A stretch of 64,000 bases of DNA from positions 1 through 64,000 of the forward strand of contig CAXXHC010000003.1 of the NCBI GenBank assembly GCA_963663525.2. The letters run 5' to 3'. Shown piece by piece: positions 27,185 to 36,021 of this stretch. The position numbers and the translations under genes were made by a program. How positions within the stretch are numbered: the stretch's first letter is position 1; every line of letters starts with the position of its first letter. The notes beneath the pieces were generated by a model. It made no database searches and was not told where the DNA came from. It saw only the letters and a program-made list of their open reading frames with translations. This DNA is from G963663525 sp963663525. Its GTDB lineage: Bacteria > Myxococcota_A > SURF-8 > G963663525.

Positions 27185-27369
27185 CCAAATTCTCGATTCT
27201 TTCCGCTCTTTGAAAAATAAAAATGAGAAGGATCTGATCGGGCAAAAGCCTCTGCGAGCTTCCCAAAAATGGTCCTGGGATGATTTCCAAGCAGGCATCG
27301 CCTTCGTTGTCGTCATCCGGGCGCAACTCACCTATGATGAACCCAAAAACAGATTTTCACAACCTTGAT

Positions 27370-28590
27370 CTACGCAGCCTGCTTCAGCCGATAGCCCGTG
27401 ATTTTTGTCTCGGCAAAGCCCTTCACTTCGATGTGTTCCGGCACGGCCTTGGCATCCTTCGGCACGAAGGGAACGGTTTTGTCCCGGTAGACCTGGCTTG
27501 GCGTGGCACTGCCCAGAAACTCATGCGGCCGCCACTCGTTGTACCAGACGACGAAGTCTCCGCAAAGCGCCAGAAGGTGAGTGTACCCACGAATAATGGC
27601 CACACGCTTGAGCCATTCATATTTCAGGGTCTCAATTACTCGCTCCGTCACCGCAATGCTGCCATGTTGCCCTACCGCGCCGAAACGATGCTTGACCTTG
27701 TATTCATCCAGGCACAGGAATTCCGCAAAGGCAGCACAGGTGAATTGCGGTCCCTGATCGCTGACCAGATGTTTGGGAATACCGAATTGGGCGAAGGCCG
27801 CTTCCAGCGCGTGGATCACCCAACCGGCGTTCGGGCCTTCCAATGGGACCACGGCGACGACCTTGCGGGAGAAATGGTCGATGGCCACGAAGATGTAGAT
27901 CTTCCACAAACCCCAGCGATAGACCTCGGTCAGATCCACGCTCCAGAGATGATTGGGATACCAGGCTGGAATGCGACAACCGTTTTCGTCGAGAAGCTCC
28001 CGTTTCTCCGCGCATTTCGCCGGAGATGGATCTTTGGGCTGGGGACGATTGAGAATGTTGCGAACGGTGGAGGCGGACAGGAAAATACCGAGTATCTTCA
28101 GTTGGTTGGCGATGCGTATCCTGCCCCACTGGATGTTGTCCCCAGCGAAGCGCCAGACCAGCCAGGCCAGTTCATCGGGTGTCTTGTTCCAGGCCTGGCG
28201 TTCGGAATCCTCTTTATTACCCTGAATCCAGTCCAGCCAGCGATAAAGGGTCGAAATGGAGATGCCGAAATATCTGCTGACATGGCTGCGCGGAATCTGG
28301 AAGAACGCCATATGCCAGAGGATAAACAAGCGCTCTTTCAGGGAGTGGCGGGGCTTTTTCGAGGAGGCATGGCAGCGCTTCTTCAGGATCTCAACTTGGG
28401 TTTTCAATTGATGAACCTGATCGCGTAGAAAGACGATCTCCTTGTCCTTTTCATCGGCGGATATCTCTGCGATGGATTCCAGTCCCTTTCTTCTAGCTTT
28501 TCCCGCCCATGCGGCTGCGAGGAGTACGGCTTTGAGAAGCAGGGTTACAGCGTAGACGATGAGTTCCTTCCTCGTGGTCGTTTCGGCCAT
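27370..28590 (-). CDS. IS3/IS481-like rve-type transposase
   Basis: A 406-aa transposase. The start MAETTTRKEL at 28590 has AGGATGG upstream; an ATG 24 bases earlier is possible. The N-terminal helical/coiled-coil part (about 50-80) is followed by a helix-turn-helix (ISISTLYRWLDWIQ). The integrase core follows, with first Asp in WSVDLTEVY, second in LVSDQGPQF and Glu in RVIETLKYEW. All DDE residues are intact in a single frame, with no IS3-type frameshift. Ends of the element are not clear; the 89-bp repeats may define them. Confidence 0.88.
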   Translation of the reverse strand: MAETTTRKELIVYAVTLLLKAVLLAAAWAGKARRKGLESIAEISADEKDKEIVFLRDQVHQLKTQVEILKKRCHASSKKPRHSLKERLFILWHMAFFQIPRSHVSRYFGISISTLYRWLDWIQGNKEDSERQAWNKTPDELAWLVWRFAGDNIQWGRIRIANQLKILGIFLSASTVRNILNRPQPKDPSPAKCAEKRELLDENGCRIPAWYPNHLWSVDLTEVYRWGLWKIYIFVAIDHFSRKVVAVVPLEGPNAGWVIHALEAAFAQFGIPKHLVSDQGPQFTCAAFAEFLCLDEYKVKHRFGAVGQHGSIAVTERVIETLKYEWLKRVAIIRGYTHLLALCGDFVVWYNEWRPHEFLGSATPSQVYRDKTVPFVPKDAKAVPEHIEVKGFAETKITGYRLKQAA

Positions 28591-28734
28591 GTTTCCATCC
28601 TGATAATCGGTCAAATTCTGCTTTCGAATTCATATTTCATAGCATACATTGGCACGAAATGGCAAAAATGGCACTTTGAAAAAGATCAGTATTTTCAACT
28701 AAATGGAGTCTCCCATTATCGCTTGACAGGCACA

Positions 28735-28823
28735 TAGTAATTCAGAGGGTTTAGGTGAGGGATTCATTACATAAGGTACAGCCGTTACGGACTATGGAAC
28801 TCGTACCGAAGGCAGGCTGAAGG
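28735..28823 (+). repeat. 89-bp direct repeat, right copy
   Basis: Near-identical to 26846-26934. It abuts a tyrosine-recombinase fragment (28824-29211) whose coding frame is cut exactly at the repeat edge. This indicates that the repeat is the border of an inserted element. Confidence 0.85.
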
Positions 28824-29211
28824 ATCGCGCTTTGACAAGCGTTCATCGGACAACGCGATCGTTTGAAGAAACATTCTGACTTCTTCAGGTGTGGTTGGTG
28901 ATGTTTTCGTATAGTCCTGATGACTGAGTTCGAGATTGGCGGTCGGATTTCGTTTTCCGCGTCCCGTTTTATGACACCACGCAAAGAATAGGCGATAAAT
29001 GCTGCGAATCTGATTCATCGTGTTTGGACAGCGGAGCCGTCCACCATCTTGTCCCTCCTCCAATTCGACAAGAGCCGCATTCAATTTGTTTCCGGAAATC
29101 CGGTCCAAGCGCGGATTGCCGAGTCTATCCACCAGCATCTTCAGTTTGGATCCATAACTCACAAGGGTCGCCTTGGATCGTCCGGAGGCTTTCAGGTGTC
29201 GCTGATAATCC
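28824..29211 (-). pseudogene. Tyrosine recombinase, N-terminal fragment
   Basis: The frame DYQRHLKASGRSKATLVSYG ... LFFAWCHKTGRGKRNPTANL ... TPEEVRMFLQTIALSDERLS is a phage-integrase core-binding domain plus the first bases of the catalytic domain. It has no true start, because the insertion sequence ends at 29212. It ends at the 89-bp repeat before any catalytic Arg. The gene was truncated on both sides by mobile elements. Confidence 0.8.
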
Positions 29212-30891
29212 GTGCTATTGGTCAATGCATTCTGGAGAAAAGCGTCCGGTGGTCCGTACATGCCATCCGTCGGTCAAAATGGCTGAGCAATGATATTTCT
29301 TTGCATCCGACGGTTCTGTAGTATGATACGACCATGAAATCAACTCTACAGAAAAAGCGCGTTTACGACCATCGGCTTCGCGAATACGTTCGGACCACTG
29401 GCGATGTGAGCTTGGCTAAAGATCTCGAGGTTCCCAGATCGACGATCAATGGCTGGTTGCATGGACCTGAACTGGAAGTCGTGAGCCATGAGATTTTCGA
29501 CATGACCGATGATCCTTTGGTCCGTCAGCGGATTTTGAAGCTGGAACGACGTTTACGGATCGTAACGGCTGTGATGATATTGCTCCAGACCCTCTGCCGG
29601 ATTTCCAAGAACCGTTTGGACCAGCAGAGATTGCCCGAGGGTGCGGATAAAAAGAAACTGCTCTCAGCCATTGAAAGAGGCTGCCGGGCTATACCCATGA
29701 AGGCGGTTCTGTCCATCGTCGGCATCAGCCCTTCGCGGTATCACATCTGGTGTCGTGGGAAGGCGGCGGGTTGTTCGCTTGATGATCGTGCGTCATGTCC
29801 CGCGATCCACCCCACCCAGTTGACACCGGAAGAGGTTCGCCTGATGCACGAGATGGCAGTTTCCGACGACTATCGTCATGTGCCGACCAGTCGTCTTGGG
29901 ATGCTTGCACAACGTCTGGGCAAGGTGTTTGCGTCTCCTTCGACGTGGTTGCGCTATGCACGTGAACGAGACTGGAGACGTCCGCGAACCCGAGTTCATC
30001 CATCCAAGCCTACCCAGGGTATTCGCACGAACAAGCCGGACGGCATTTGGCATGTCGATGTGACGGTGGTTCGACTTGTCAACGGCTCGAAGGCCTATAT
30101 CCAGGCGATCATCGACAACTATTCTCGGCGCATCCTGGCCTACCGAGTCAGCGAGAAGCTGGAGCCCGCATCGAGTGCGGAGTTGCTGGTCAAAGCCTAT
30201 GAGTCTCGCAGTGAGGTTGGGGACCAAATGGACCCGCAGGCGGTGATGGTGGATGGTGGAATAGAGAATTTCCACAGTGCGGTGATGAAGCTTGTGGAAG
30301 AGGGTTTGCTTGCGCTGATCCTGGCGCAGACCGCCGTGCTTTTTTCGAACTCGATGATCGAAGGTTTTTGGCGTGTGATGAAGCACCAGTGGTTATTTCT
30401 GAACCAACTGGACAGCGTGTCGGCGCTGGAACGTTTGGTGAGGTACTACGTAGAAGAATACAACCGTAATCTGCCGCATTCGGCGTTCGATGGTCAGACC
30501 CCTGACGAAATGTACTTCGGTCGGGGTGAGGGAGTACCGGAGGAACTGGCCGCGGCTCGAGCGAGTGCTCGTCAAGTCCGTTTGGAGGCGAATCGGGAGC
30601 TGAGTTGCGAAAGCTGTCCTAATCTGGCAATGGCGGTCAATGGGTGAAGAAAGGAAAACAAAAGGTGGAAATACGCAGTTGAATCGGTCATTTGGAATGA
30701 TGTGTCAGCGTGTCGATTTAGCTGCCTCCTGCAGCCCGGCTAGTTCACGGGCAGGACAATTGTACTGTTTGGAGTGTTGATTTGAACAGGTCAATATTGA
30801 ATCCGAGTCCAGATCGGTCGGACGTGGCATCAGTAGACCACATGTACGGACCACCGGACGCTTTTCTCCAGAAGGCATTGACGAACAGCAC
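29212..30891 (+). mobile_element. Complete rve-type insertion sequence with long inverted ends
   Basis: About 1.68 kb with approximately 50-bp imperfect inverted ends. The left, read inward, is GTGCTATTGGTCAATGC and onward to GGTGGTCCGTACATG. The right, read inward on the minus strand, is GTGCTGTTCGTCAATGC and the same inner part. One transposase gene lies inside. The flanks are unrelated (recombinase fragment on the left, hydrolase fragment on the right) and I see no target duplication, so a deletion or recombination may have followed insertion. Confidence 0.82.
29334..30647 (+). CDS. rve-type DDE transposase
   Basis: A 437-aa transposase. An N-terminal helix-turn-helix (LAKDLEVPRSTINGWLHG) is followed by a helical linker. 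The retroviral-integrase-type core has Asp in IWHVDVTVVRL, Asp in AVMVDGGIENF and Glu in SMIEGFWRVMKH. All three are present, so it is probably active. The start at 29334 follows an AT-rich end region without a strong Shine-Dalgarno. Solo ends of relatives at 277-484 show that this family has been active here before. Exact ISfinder family not assigned. Confidence 0.88.
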   Translation: MKSTLQKKRVYDHRLREYVRTTGDVSLAKDLEVPRSTINGWLHGPELEVVSHEIFDMTDDPLVRQRILKLERRLRIVTAVMILLQTLCRISKNRLDQQRLPEGADKKKLLSAIERGCRAIPMKAVLSIVGISPSRYHIWCRGKAAGCSLDDRASCPAIHPTQLTPEEVRLMHEMAVSDDYRHVPTSRLGMLAQRLGKVFASPSTWLRYARERDWRRPRTRVHPSKPTQGIRTNKPDGIWHVDVTVVRLVNGSKAYIQAIIDNYSRRILAYRVSEKLEPASSAELLVKAYESRSEVGDQMDPQAVMVDGGIENFHSAVMKLVEEGLLALILAQTAVLFSNSMIEGFWRVMKHQWLFLNQLDSVSALERLVRYYVEEYNRNLPHSAFDGQTPDEMYFGRGEGVPEELAAARASARQVRLEANRELSCESCPNLAMAVNG

Positions 30892-31484
30892 CGCTGGCTC
30901 TGGGGGGTGGCCCGATAGGCTCTACTATCATTCGCCAGAAAACTCGCAAACATACGTTGAATGAAACGACTAAGTTTCGCAAGTGCGAGATTAGCAACAA
31001 AAAGAGGTTTCGCCCAATTACCCAGCGACGCCAGTTTTACCAGCTTCCCTTCAACACCACCCCATTTGCCACTATGAAAACCCGCAACGCTAACAATACC
31101 CAGAACGTTCGGGGACTGGTGTATAGCCAGGTTAAGCGCGCAATAACCTCCTGTTGAGTGCCCAACGACAATCACTTTTTTGTTACCAAATAGCTTGGCA
31201 AGCGCTCCATGCATTACACGAAAAAACCAGGAGTCAGTCACCTGCTCCGGCGCAAAGTCCTCAGGCACAGAGGAAGGATGATGAGCGGGTAAACTCAACG
31301 CATACCAGGGTCTACCCTCTATAAAACTAGGCGGAACGCAATCGAGCCAAAAATTAACAGAAGCAAGAACGCCATGAATAAACACGATCGCCGGTTGCTC
31401 GCTTTGCGCGTCCAAATGCTCATTCACAGCAAGATAAGCCAGTCGGTGCCCCTCTGACTCAACGAAGCTTTCATTTACTTTCAT
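30892..31484 (-). pseudogene. Alpha/beta-hydrolase, 3'-truncated by the insertion sequence
   Basis: The N-terminal ~198 residues are a typical alpha/beta hydrolase: oxyanion region VFIHGVLASVNFW, nucleophile elbow VVGHSTGGYCAL (Ser in GHSTG). The frame then runs into the insertion-sequence end (…ATPQSQR then CCSSMPSG) and continues about 60 nonsense codons. The Asp and His of the catalytic triad would have been in the missing part, so the product is probably inactive. The start is ATG 31484. Confidence 0.85.
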
Positions 31485-31564
31485 ATTAACCTGTCATCCC
31501 AAGAAGAATATTGGCTCGCTGAAATGCAGCGCAGCTATAAAACTCCTTGCTTGTGTCGCCGCCT

Positions 31565-33082
31565 TTACTTCCCCAATTGAACGACACCTTTGAAGGTTCC
31601 TGTGATAATATTGCCATTGTGTCCAACTTCGGTAGCAGCGTAGGTGGTGTTGTATTTTCCATCTTCGCCGATCACTTTGAAAAATGCGGATTCCCCGGTA
31701 CCCCAATCCAACGCTTCGAGCGTCCAGTTATCCTCTCGCTTCCCGATGCAATAGAACAGACCGCTAGCCGCACTCATTGTCGGAATACCATTGGGGCAGC
31801 CTACATCTTTGTTGAACCAGCTCTGTTTAAGAACCCTTGTTTCAGGATCCCAAGTAAACTGCTCGACCCCCCAGGCAGGCAACCCCTGTATAACTGGCAT
31901 CATGCCACTTCCTGCCTCCTCACCATAATCGTTGCTGACAACAACAACCTGATAACCAAGAATCAAAACAGACTGCTCTGAGATGGAATGTGTAGCATCT
32001 TCATCGCCGAAGGTTATAGGTATCTCAGCTGCAATACGTCGATCTTTTCCCGGCGCGATGGCTTGCCAGTCTTGCGGAATCTCTTCACGCCAAAACATCA
32101 CGAGGTGCATTAGTTCCTGACCATCCGTAATCACCACAAACCGGTCCTGATCATCGACACCCATCAGAGAAGGCGTACTTCCCGAACCAAGACCCAGGCG
32201 ACCGCTTCCCAAGTCTTCCCCTGTTTCATAATTGGCGCTCCAGGCACCATCTGCCGAATCAAGACTCAGATGTTGTCCGGTCCACTGTACTCGACGCATT
32301 TTTCTACTCGTAACAACATAGATCCCGCCAGTTTCATCAACGGCAAGCGAATTGGATATCTCCTCTCCATCATCAAGGTTGATCGTCTGATAGGTGCTGA
32401 AATCACGAGAGACGATACCAACCGTTCCTTTTGATGTGGCGAAGACCAGCATACCGTCGAATGTCAAATTGATTGCCAGTAATTCTCCACGGATCTCGTT
32501 TTCTGGAAAGGTGATGGAGTCCCGTTCAACGATCCCTGAAAGACGATTGCCCTCTTCAACATCGGTAAAAGAACGAATCCCTGATTTTGTCGGCACGAAA
32601 AAGACGTTGTCTTGATCGATTAGGGTATAGGCTCCAACGATGGGGTTAAAGTTGTTATCTGCCTTGTCCAGTTTGGCGATCACTTGAATCGGGTTGGTTT
32701 CCGGATCGATTTTAAAGACACTGCTCAGGTTTGAGCCCCAAACCACACGACCACCGTCGGAAAAAATACCAGAATAGGCCAAAACGATGGATGGAAAATC
32801 GAACTCAACGAACTGCAGGTTGGCTTCAGAAGCCATGACCGGTCCCGGTAGGGGTGATGAAGCTTGAACGTAACTGTTGCCGTGTGAGATCGGCCATTCT
32901 GAGTCTGCAAGAAAGGGGTTCTTGGGAGGGAAAGGAAAGGATGACCCCACTTTATCTGTTTCCAACTCAACGTCATAGTCGCCGTCCACAGTTTCTTTTG
33001 CATCTTCACAACCAGACAGTACGGTCAGTAAAAAGAAAGTGACCACGAGCACGGCAAATTCTCTGAGTATCATGGTTTTCAT
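31565..33082 (-). CDS. Lipoprotein, probable beta-propeller
   Basis: A 505-aa lipoprotein. Signal MKTMILREFAVLVVTFFLLT ends in LSGC. A short acidic linker follows, then a long beta-rich domain with motifs ISHGNSYVQASSPLPGP, VWGSNLSSVFKIDPET, VFFVPTKSGI and ITGTFKGVVQLG. The repeated four-strand pattern suggests a PQQ/YVTN-type propeller. Function unknown, possibly extracellular ligand binding. The following lipase-like lipoprotein is on the same strand but separated, so it is probably not in the same operon. Confidence 0.83.
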   Translation of the reverse strand: MKTMILREFAVLVVTFFLLTVLSGCEDAKETVDGDYDVELETDKVGSSFPFPPKNPFLADSEWPISHGNSYVQASSPLPGPVMASEANLQFVEFDFPSIVLAYSGIFSDGGRVVWGSNLSSVFKIDPETNPIQVIAKLDKADNNFNPIVGAYTLIDQDNVFFVPTKSGIRSFTDVEEGNRLSGIVERDSITFPENEIRGELLAINLTFDGMLVFATSKGTVGIVSRDFSTYQTINLDDGEEISNSLAVDETGGIYVVTSRKMRRVQWTGQHLSLDSADGAWSANYETGEDLGSGRLGLGSGSTPSLMGVDDQDRFVVITDGQELMHLVMFWREEIPQDWQAIAPGKDRRIAAEIPITFGDEDATHSISEQSVLILGYQVVVVSNDYGEEAGSGMMPVIQGLPAWGVEQFTWDPETRVLKQSWFNKDVGCPNGIPTMSAASGLFYCIGKREDNWTLEALDWGTGESAFFKVIGEDGKYNTTYAATEVGHNGNIITGTFKGVVQLGK

Positions 33083-33157
33083 CCAATATCTATAATATCA
33101 CCAAAAGATGAACATGCTATGAACCTAAGCACTCTTTAGTGTTTTTTGTAAACACAA

Positions 33158-35209
33158 TCAGTCGGGATCACATAAGCCGTCGCAATAGCGCACAATCTCT
33201 CCGGTTAGTAGGAAGTTAACAGTTTGCTGAAGCACATGAGGTAACGTTACTGCATTACCGTGGACACCGTTGTCTGAAACCGGAGGAGTATTGTCTTCCG
33301 GAGGAGGATTATCCAAAACATCTTCCACCAAATAAATCTGCTCTATACTCGATTCTGTTGTAGGGAAGGTTGTCGTTTCCAGTCCAGGAATCTCGTAAAT
33401 AGGCGGTACCATCTGTTTGACTCCGATGGCTCTGGCAAGCATGTCGCTGGTCATATTGGGCACCTGGCTGTCGCCGATGGCCACCTGCAGCAAGACTCTG
33501 CGCTCAGAAGGAACATCGGGCAAGGGACTTTTGAACAATAAACGGGACAGGTTGACAGGATCCGAGTGATCAAACCGGGTCTGCACGATGGCAATACCTA
33601 TCTGCTGCAAGAGAGGATCGGGATAGCGAAGGTCCATTATCGTTTTGATGGGCCACCAGTTACTCGACCGGGGAATCATGTTCATCCATCCGCATCCGGG
33701 CACGATCATGGCACCTCGTTCGAACCGTGGGGAGATGGCCATAAAAGAGGATCCCTGAATGCCCCCCAGACTGCCACCCCCATAATAGACCCGTGTGCTG
33801 TCGATGAGGTCATTGTTACCGATCTTGACCTGGGGATCATTGGAAAGGTCGCCAATGACCAGTTCGGTAAGCGTCAGGTTGTTGATCAGGGATTGTTGGA
33901 GACGATCGGTGATCAAGGTGATCCGGTTCAAGTCAGGCAGTATTTCACTGATGATCAAGTCTCGGTCCCCGGAAGAAAGGCCAATCCAGTCCGTGGCGAC
34001 GATGATGATTCCTGCATTTTGAGCCAGCGGTTGAATGATATCCTGGCCCATGCTACCCGTGAGATTTGAACGGCCGTTGCCAAACAAACCGTGACCCCAC
34101 ACCATCAGAGGCAGAGGTTCTCCGAGTTCGGCTTTCTTGGGAATAACCAGTGTGAAAGGAAAAGACAGGTTGTCCGGCTGCCGAATGGGATGGTGCTCCT
34201 CATCGTACTCAAACGTCTGATCCTCTTTCAGGAAGGTGGGAACCTCGAAGGTCCCTTTGACAAGCCGGGCTACATTGGCATTGGGATTATCGTCGACACT
34301 TTCGATAACGTAATCAAGCCCCGTTCCCACCATCTCGTCCAAGGAGGTTTCCCGCATTGAGATGATTGATCCTAAAAGATACTCTTCGCTGGCTACCATG
34401 AAATCAAAGGCCAGCAGGAGCCTGTCGCGGCGATAATCGTTTTCTTCTAGGAAGGTAAAGATGTCTTCGTAATGATCTCTTACAGTTTCGATCTCGAGAT
34501 TTGTCACCGGAATCCGATCGCGCAAGACGGCAAAGGCTTCGGGAGATGTCAGAGTCAGATTGTTTTCCCCCGTGATGGTGTCGGTCAGCACGACCACATG
34601 GTGATGCCCCATTTCCATCGGTTCCATGGGCCGGATAATCAAGGCGTAGCGATCAGGATAGTCGTCCTTACGATTCATATCCATCTCGGAGATAAACCGC
34701 ACCCGCTGCCCGGTATCCATATCGAACAGGGCGATGGGCGCACCGGGTGCTAAGGATTCGTCGAGATGATGAATATCGGTGAGGTGATCCAGATGGATGT
34801 CTGTTGCGAAGTGGAGAAGGATTGGGCCGGCTGGCGAAACGCCATCGGCGGTGTTCGTGATTTCCATGCTGACGGGAGTCACGTCTTCAGGTATATTCAG
34901 GGCTGCTTCGGGAATGTTAACTCTGACACCGGTGGGGCTTGTAGGGTCTTCAACCTGGAAAAAAGCGCTCGGGTATGGCAGAAGGCAGGCATCGCTTGTC
35001 ATGAAAGGATTGCAACCTTCCATGAGATCAAGAGTAATTTTCTCGATTTCTTCATCGTCGACTTCGCTTGTGTCGGATGCGGCATCGCCGTCTCCATCGG
35101 CTGTGCAATCACCCCCTGCCCCGGCATTGTCGCTGCAAGATACCGTCGTCATAACCACCAAAAAGGTTAACACGGCCATTACGGCGACTATCCATGGTTT
35201 CCTTTTCAT
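33158..35209 (-). CDS. Lipoprotein, virulence-factor lipase/esterase-like
   Basis: A 683-aa lipoprotein. I start at MKRKPWIVAVMAVLTFLVV (35209), giving a signal ending in VSC; upstream in-frame ATG 35242 lies on the far side of the G tract. After an acidic linker comes CNPFMTSDACLLPYPSAFFQ, typical of bacterial virulence-factor lipase N-terminal domains (about 45-300). An alpha/beta-hydrolase part follows: MVWGHGLFGNGRSNL, VATDWIGLSS, and a nucleophile elbow GGGSLGGIQGS (Ser). Probably an outer-membrane or surface esterase; substrate unknown. Confidence 0.84.
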   Translation of the reverse strand: MKRKPWIVAVMAVLTFLVVMTTVSCSDNAGAGGDCTADGDGDAASDTSEVDDEEIEKITLDLMEGCNPFMTSDACLLPYPSAFFQVEDPTSPTGVRVNIPEAALNIPEDVTPVSMEITNTADGVSPAGPILLHFATDIHLDHLTDIHHLDESLAPGAPIALFDMDTGQRVRFISEMDMNRKDDYPDRYALIIRPMEPMEMGHHHVVVLTDTITGENNLTLTSPEAFAVLRDRIPVTNLEIETVRDHYEDIFTFLEENDYRRDRLLLAFDFMVASEEYLLGSIISMRETSLDEMVGTGLDYVIESVDDNPNANVARLVKGTFEVPTFLKEDQTFEYDEEHHPIRQPDNLSFPFTLVIPKKAELGEPLPLMVWGHGLFGNGRSNLTGSMGQDIIQPLAQNAGIIIVATDWIGLSSGDRDLIISEILPDLNRITLITDRLQQSLINNLTLTELVIGDLSNDPQVKIGNNDLIDSTRVYYGGGSLGGIQGSSFMAISPRFERGAMIVPGCGWMNMIPRSSNWWPIKTIMDLRYPDPLLQQIGIAIVQTRFDHSDPVNLSRLLFKSPLPDVPSERRVLLQVAIGDSQVPNMTSDMLARAIGVKQMVPPIYEIPGLETTTFPTTESSIEQIYLVEDVLDNPPPEDNTPPVSDNGVHGNAVTLPHVLQQTVNFLLTGEIVRYCDGLCDPD

Positions 35210-35211
35210 AT

Positions 35212-35222
35212 CCCCCCCCCCC
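35212..35222 (-). promoter_or_regulatory. 11-base C/G tract at the ribosome-binding site
   Basis: Eleven C on the plus strand (G11 in the message) stand 2 bases before the ATG at 35209, where a Shine-Dalgarno would be. Tracts of this length can slip during replication, so translation of the lipase-like surface lipoprotein might be phase-variable. Alternatively it is just an unusual G-rich ribosome site, or a length error. Confidence 0.45.
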
Positions 35223-35392
35223 GAAAAGCTGCGCTTCCCCATTCAAACATTGTTTCTTGTCTCAGATGTATCTCTATATCATGAACCCTACACGGTATTT
35301 CCCGATTGTCAAATCTGTATAAATGCCTGATGAAGCACAAGCCTGTGAAAAACCGCTGCCGTTTGAACCCGGATTGCCCACTTCATGGGTAG

Positions 35393-35570
35393 TTCATCAC
35401 CATACCAAGCATCCTAAAAATCAAAAAGTTTGCGAAAGTCAAAACTGCTGAGCACTACATACCTAAAAATAACTTTTTTTGTAAACCATTGATTCTTAAT
35501 GGGATTTTCAACTTGGCCTTCTTTCAGTTCTCAGAAAAAAGTTCGTAATAAGGTATGCTCTGGGGAGCCA
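35393..35570 (+). repeat. About 178-bp duplicated block, copy 1
   Basis: Nearly identical to 45129-45305, with only a handful of differences. It contains TTGCGAAAGTCAAAACTGCT and ends with the core GGTATGCTCTGGGGAGCCA. It presumably holds the promoter of the small-RNA candidate. Confidence 0.85.
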
Positions 35571-35645
35571 GAATTAAAGTCGCTAAATCAAGGCGGCTGG
35601 TTCGTTAACGCAAACCCCGGAGATTCACGTCTCCGGGGTTTGTTG
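35552..35645 (+). ncRNA. Candidate small RNA, copy 2
   Basis: Core GGTATGCTCTGGGGAGCCA at 35552-35570. A hairpin AGTCGC / GCGGCT follows, pairing through one U-G wobble. Then comes a 12-bp perfect terminator stem AAACCCCGGAGA / TCTCCGGGGTTT (35612-35641) with a T-rich tail. Compared with copy 3, the stem positions vary while keeping pairing. It runs divergently from the lipase-like lipoprotein gene. Confidence 0.6.
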
Positions 35646-36021
35646 TTTCTTTCGTGATTCTCGCCGCTTGCGCATTCCGCTTCATGCCGGAAATTCTCTC
35701 CTTCGTCCGGCATCCGGTCCGGGGACCGAGACGCATCCCTGTTTTCCATGTCCATTTCCAAAACCTCTCTGCTTTCTCTCCAGAGAGAGCATCACTGGTT
35801 TACAGAAACCGGGTTGGCTTTGGTCAGCGGGAAGGACTTTCTCAGGAATGGGCGAATCGTTGAAGATCTCTTCATTTAACAGATGACTTCTTAAAGCATC
35901 GGCAAATATCTAAACCATTCCTATGCACAATAAATCTTTAAGGTTTAGTGTGCATAGCAAGGATTAGAGAAAGCAAGGGACCCATCGATACCGCAAAGCA
36001 AATGGCGAAAATATAGCTGAT

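Larger units (their letters stand above)
26645..27369. other. Intergenic with left 89-bp direct repeat
   Basis: Mostly non-coding. It contains one copy of the 89-bp repeat (26846-26934) and possibly a tiny basic gene at 27095-27184. Nothing else is supported. Confidence 0.4.
35223..36021. other. Intergenic with small-RNA copy 2 and duplicated upstream block
   Basis: No protein gene is supported. Bases 35393-35570 are nearly identical to 45129-45305 and lead into the small-RNA candidate. Further on, a CTCTCTCCAGAGAGAG-type palindrome near 35775 has a counterpart near 45505, so the duplicated block extends, with divergence, past the RNA. Confidence 0.6.

Noticed and set aside
27280..28428. 382-codon frame opposite the 27370-28590 transposase
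   Set aside because: Antisense to a transposase with complete DDE residues; no domain of its own.
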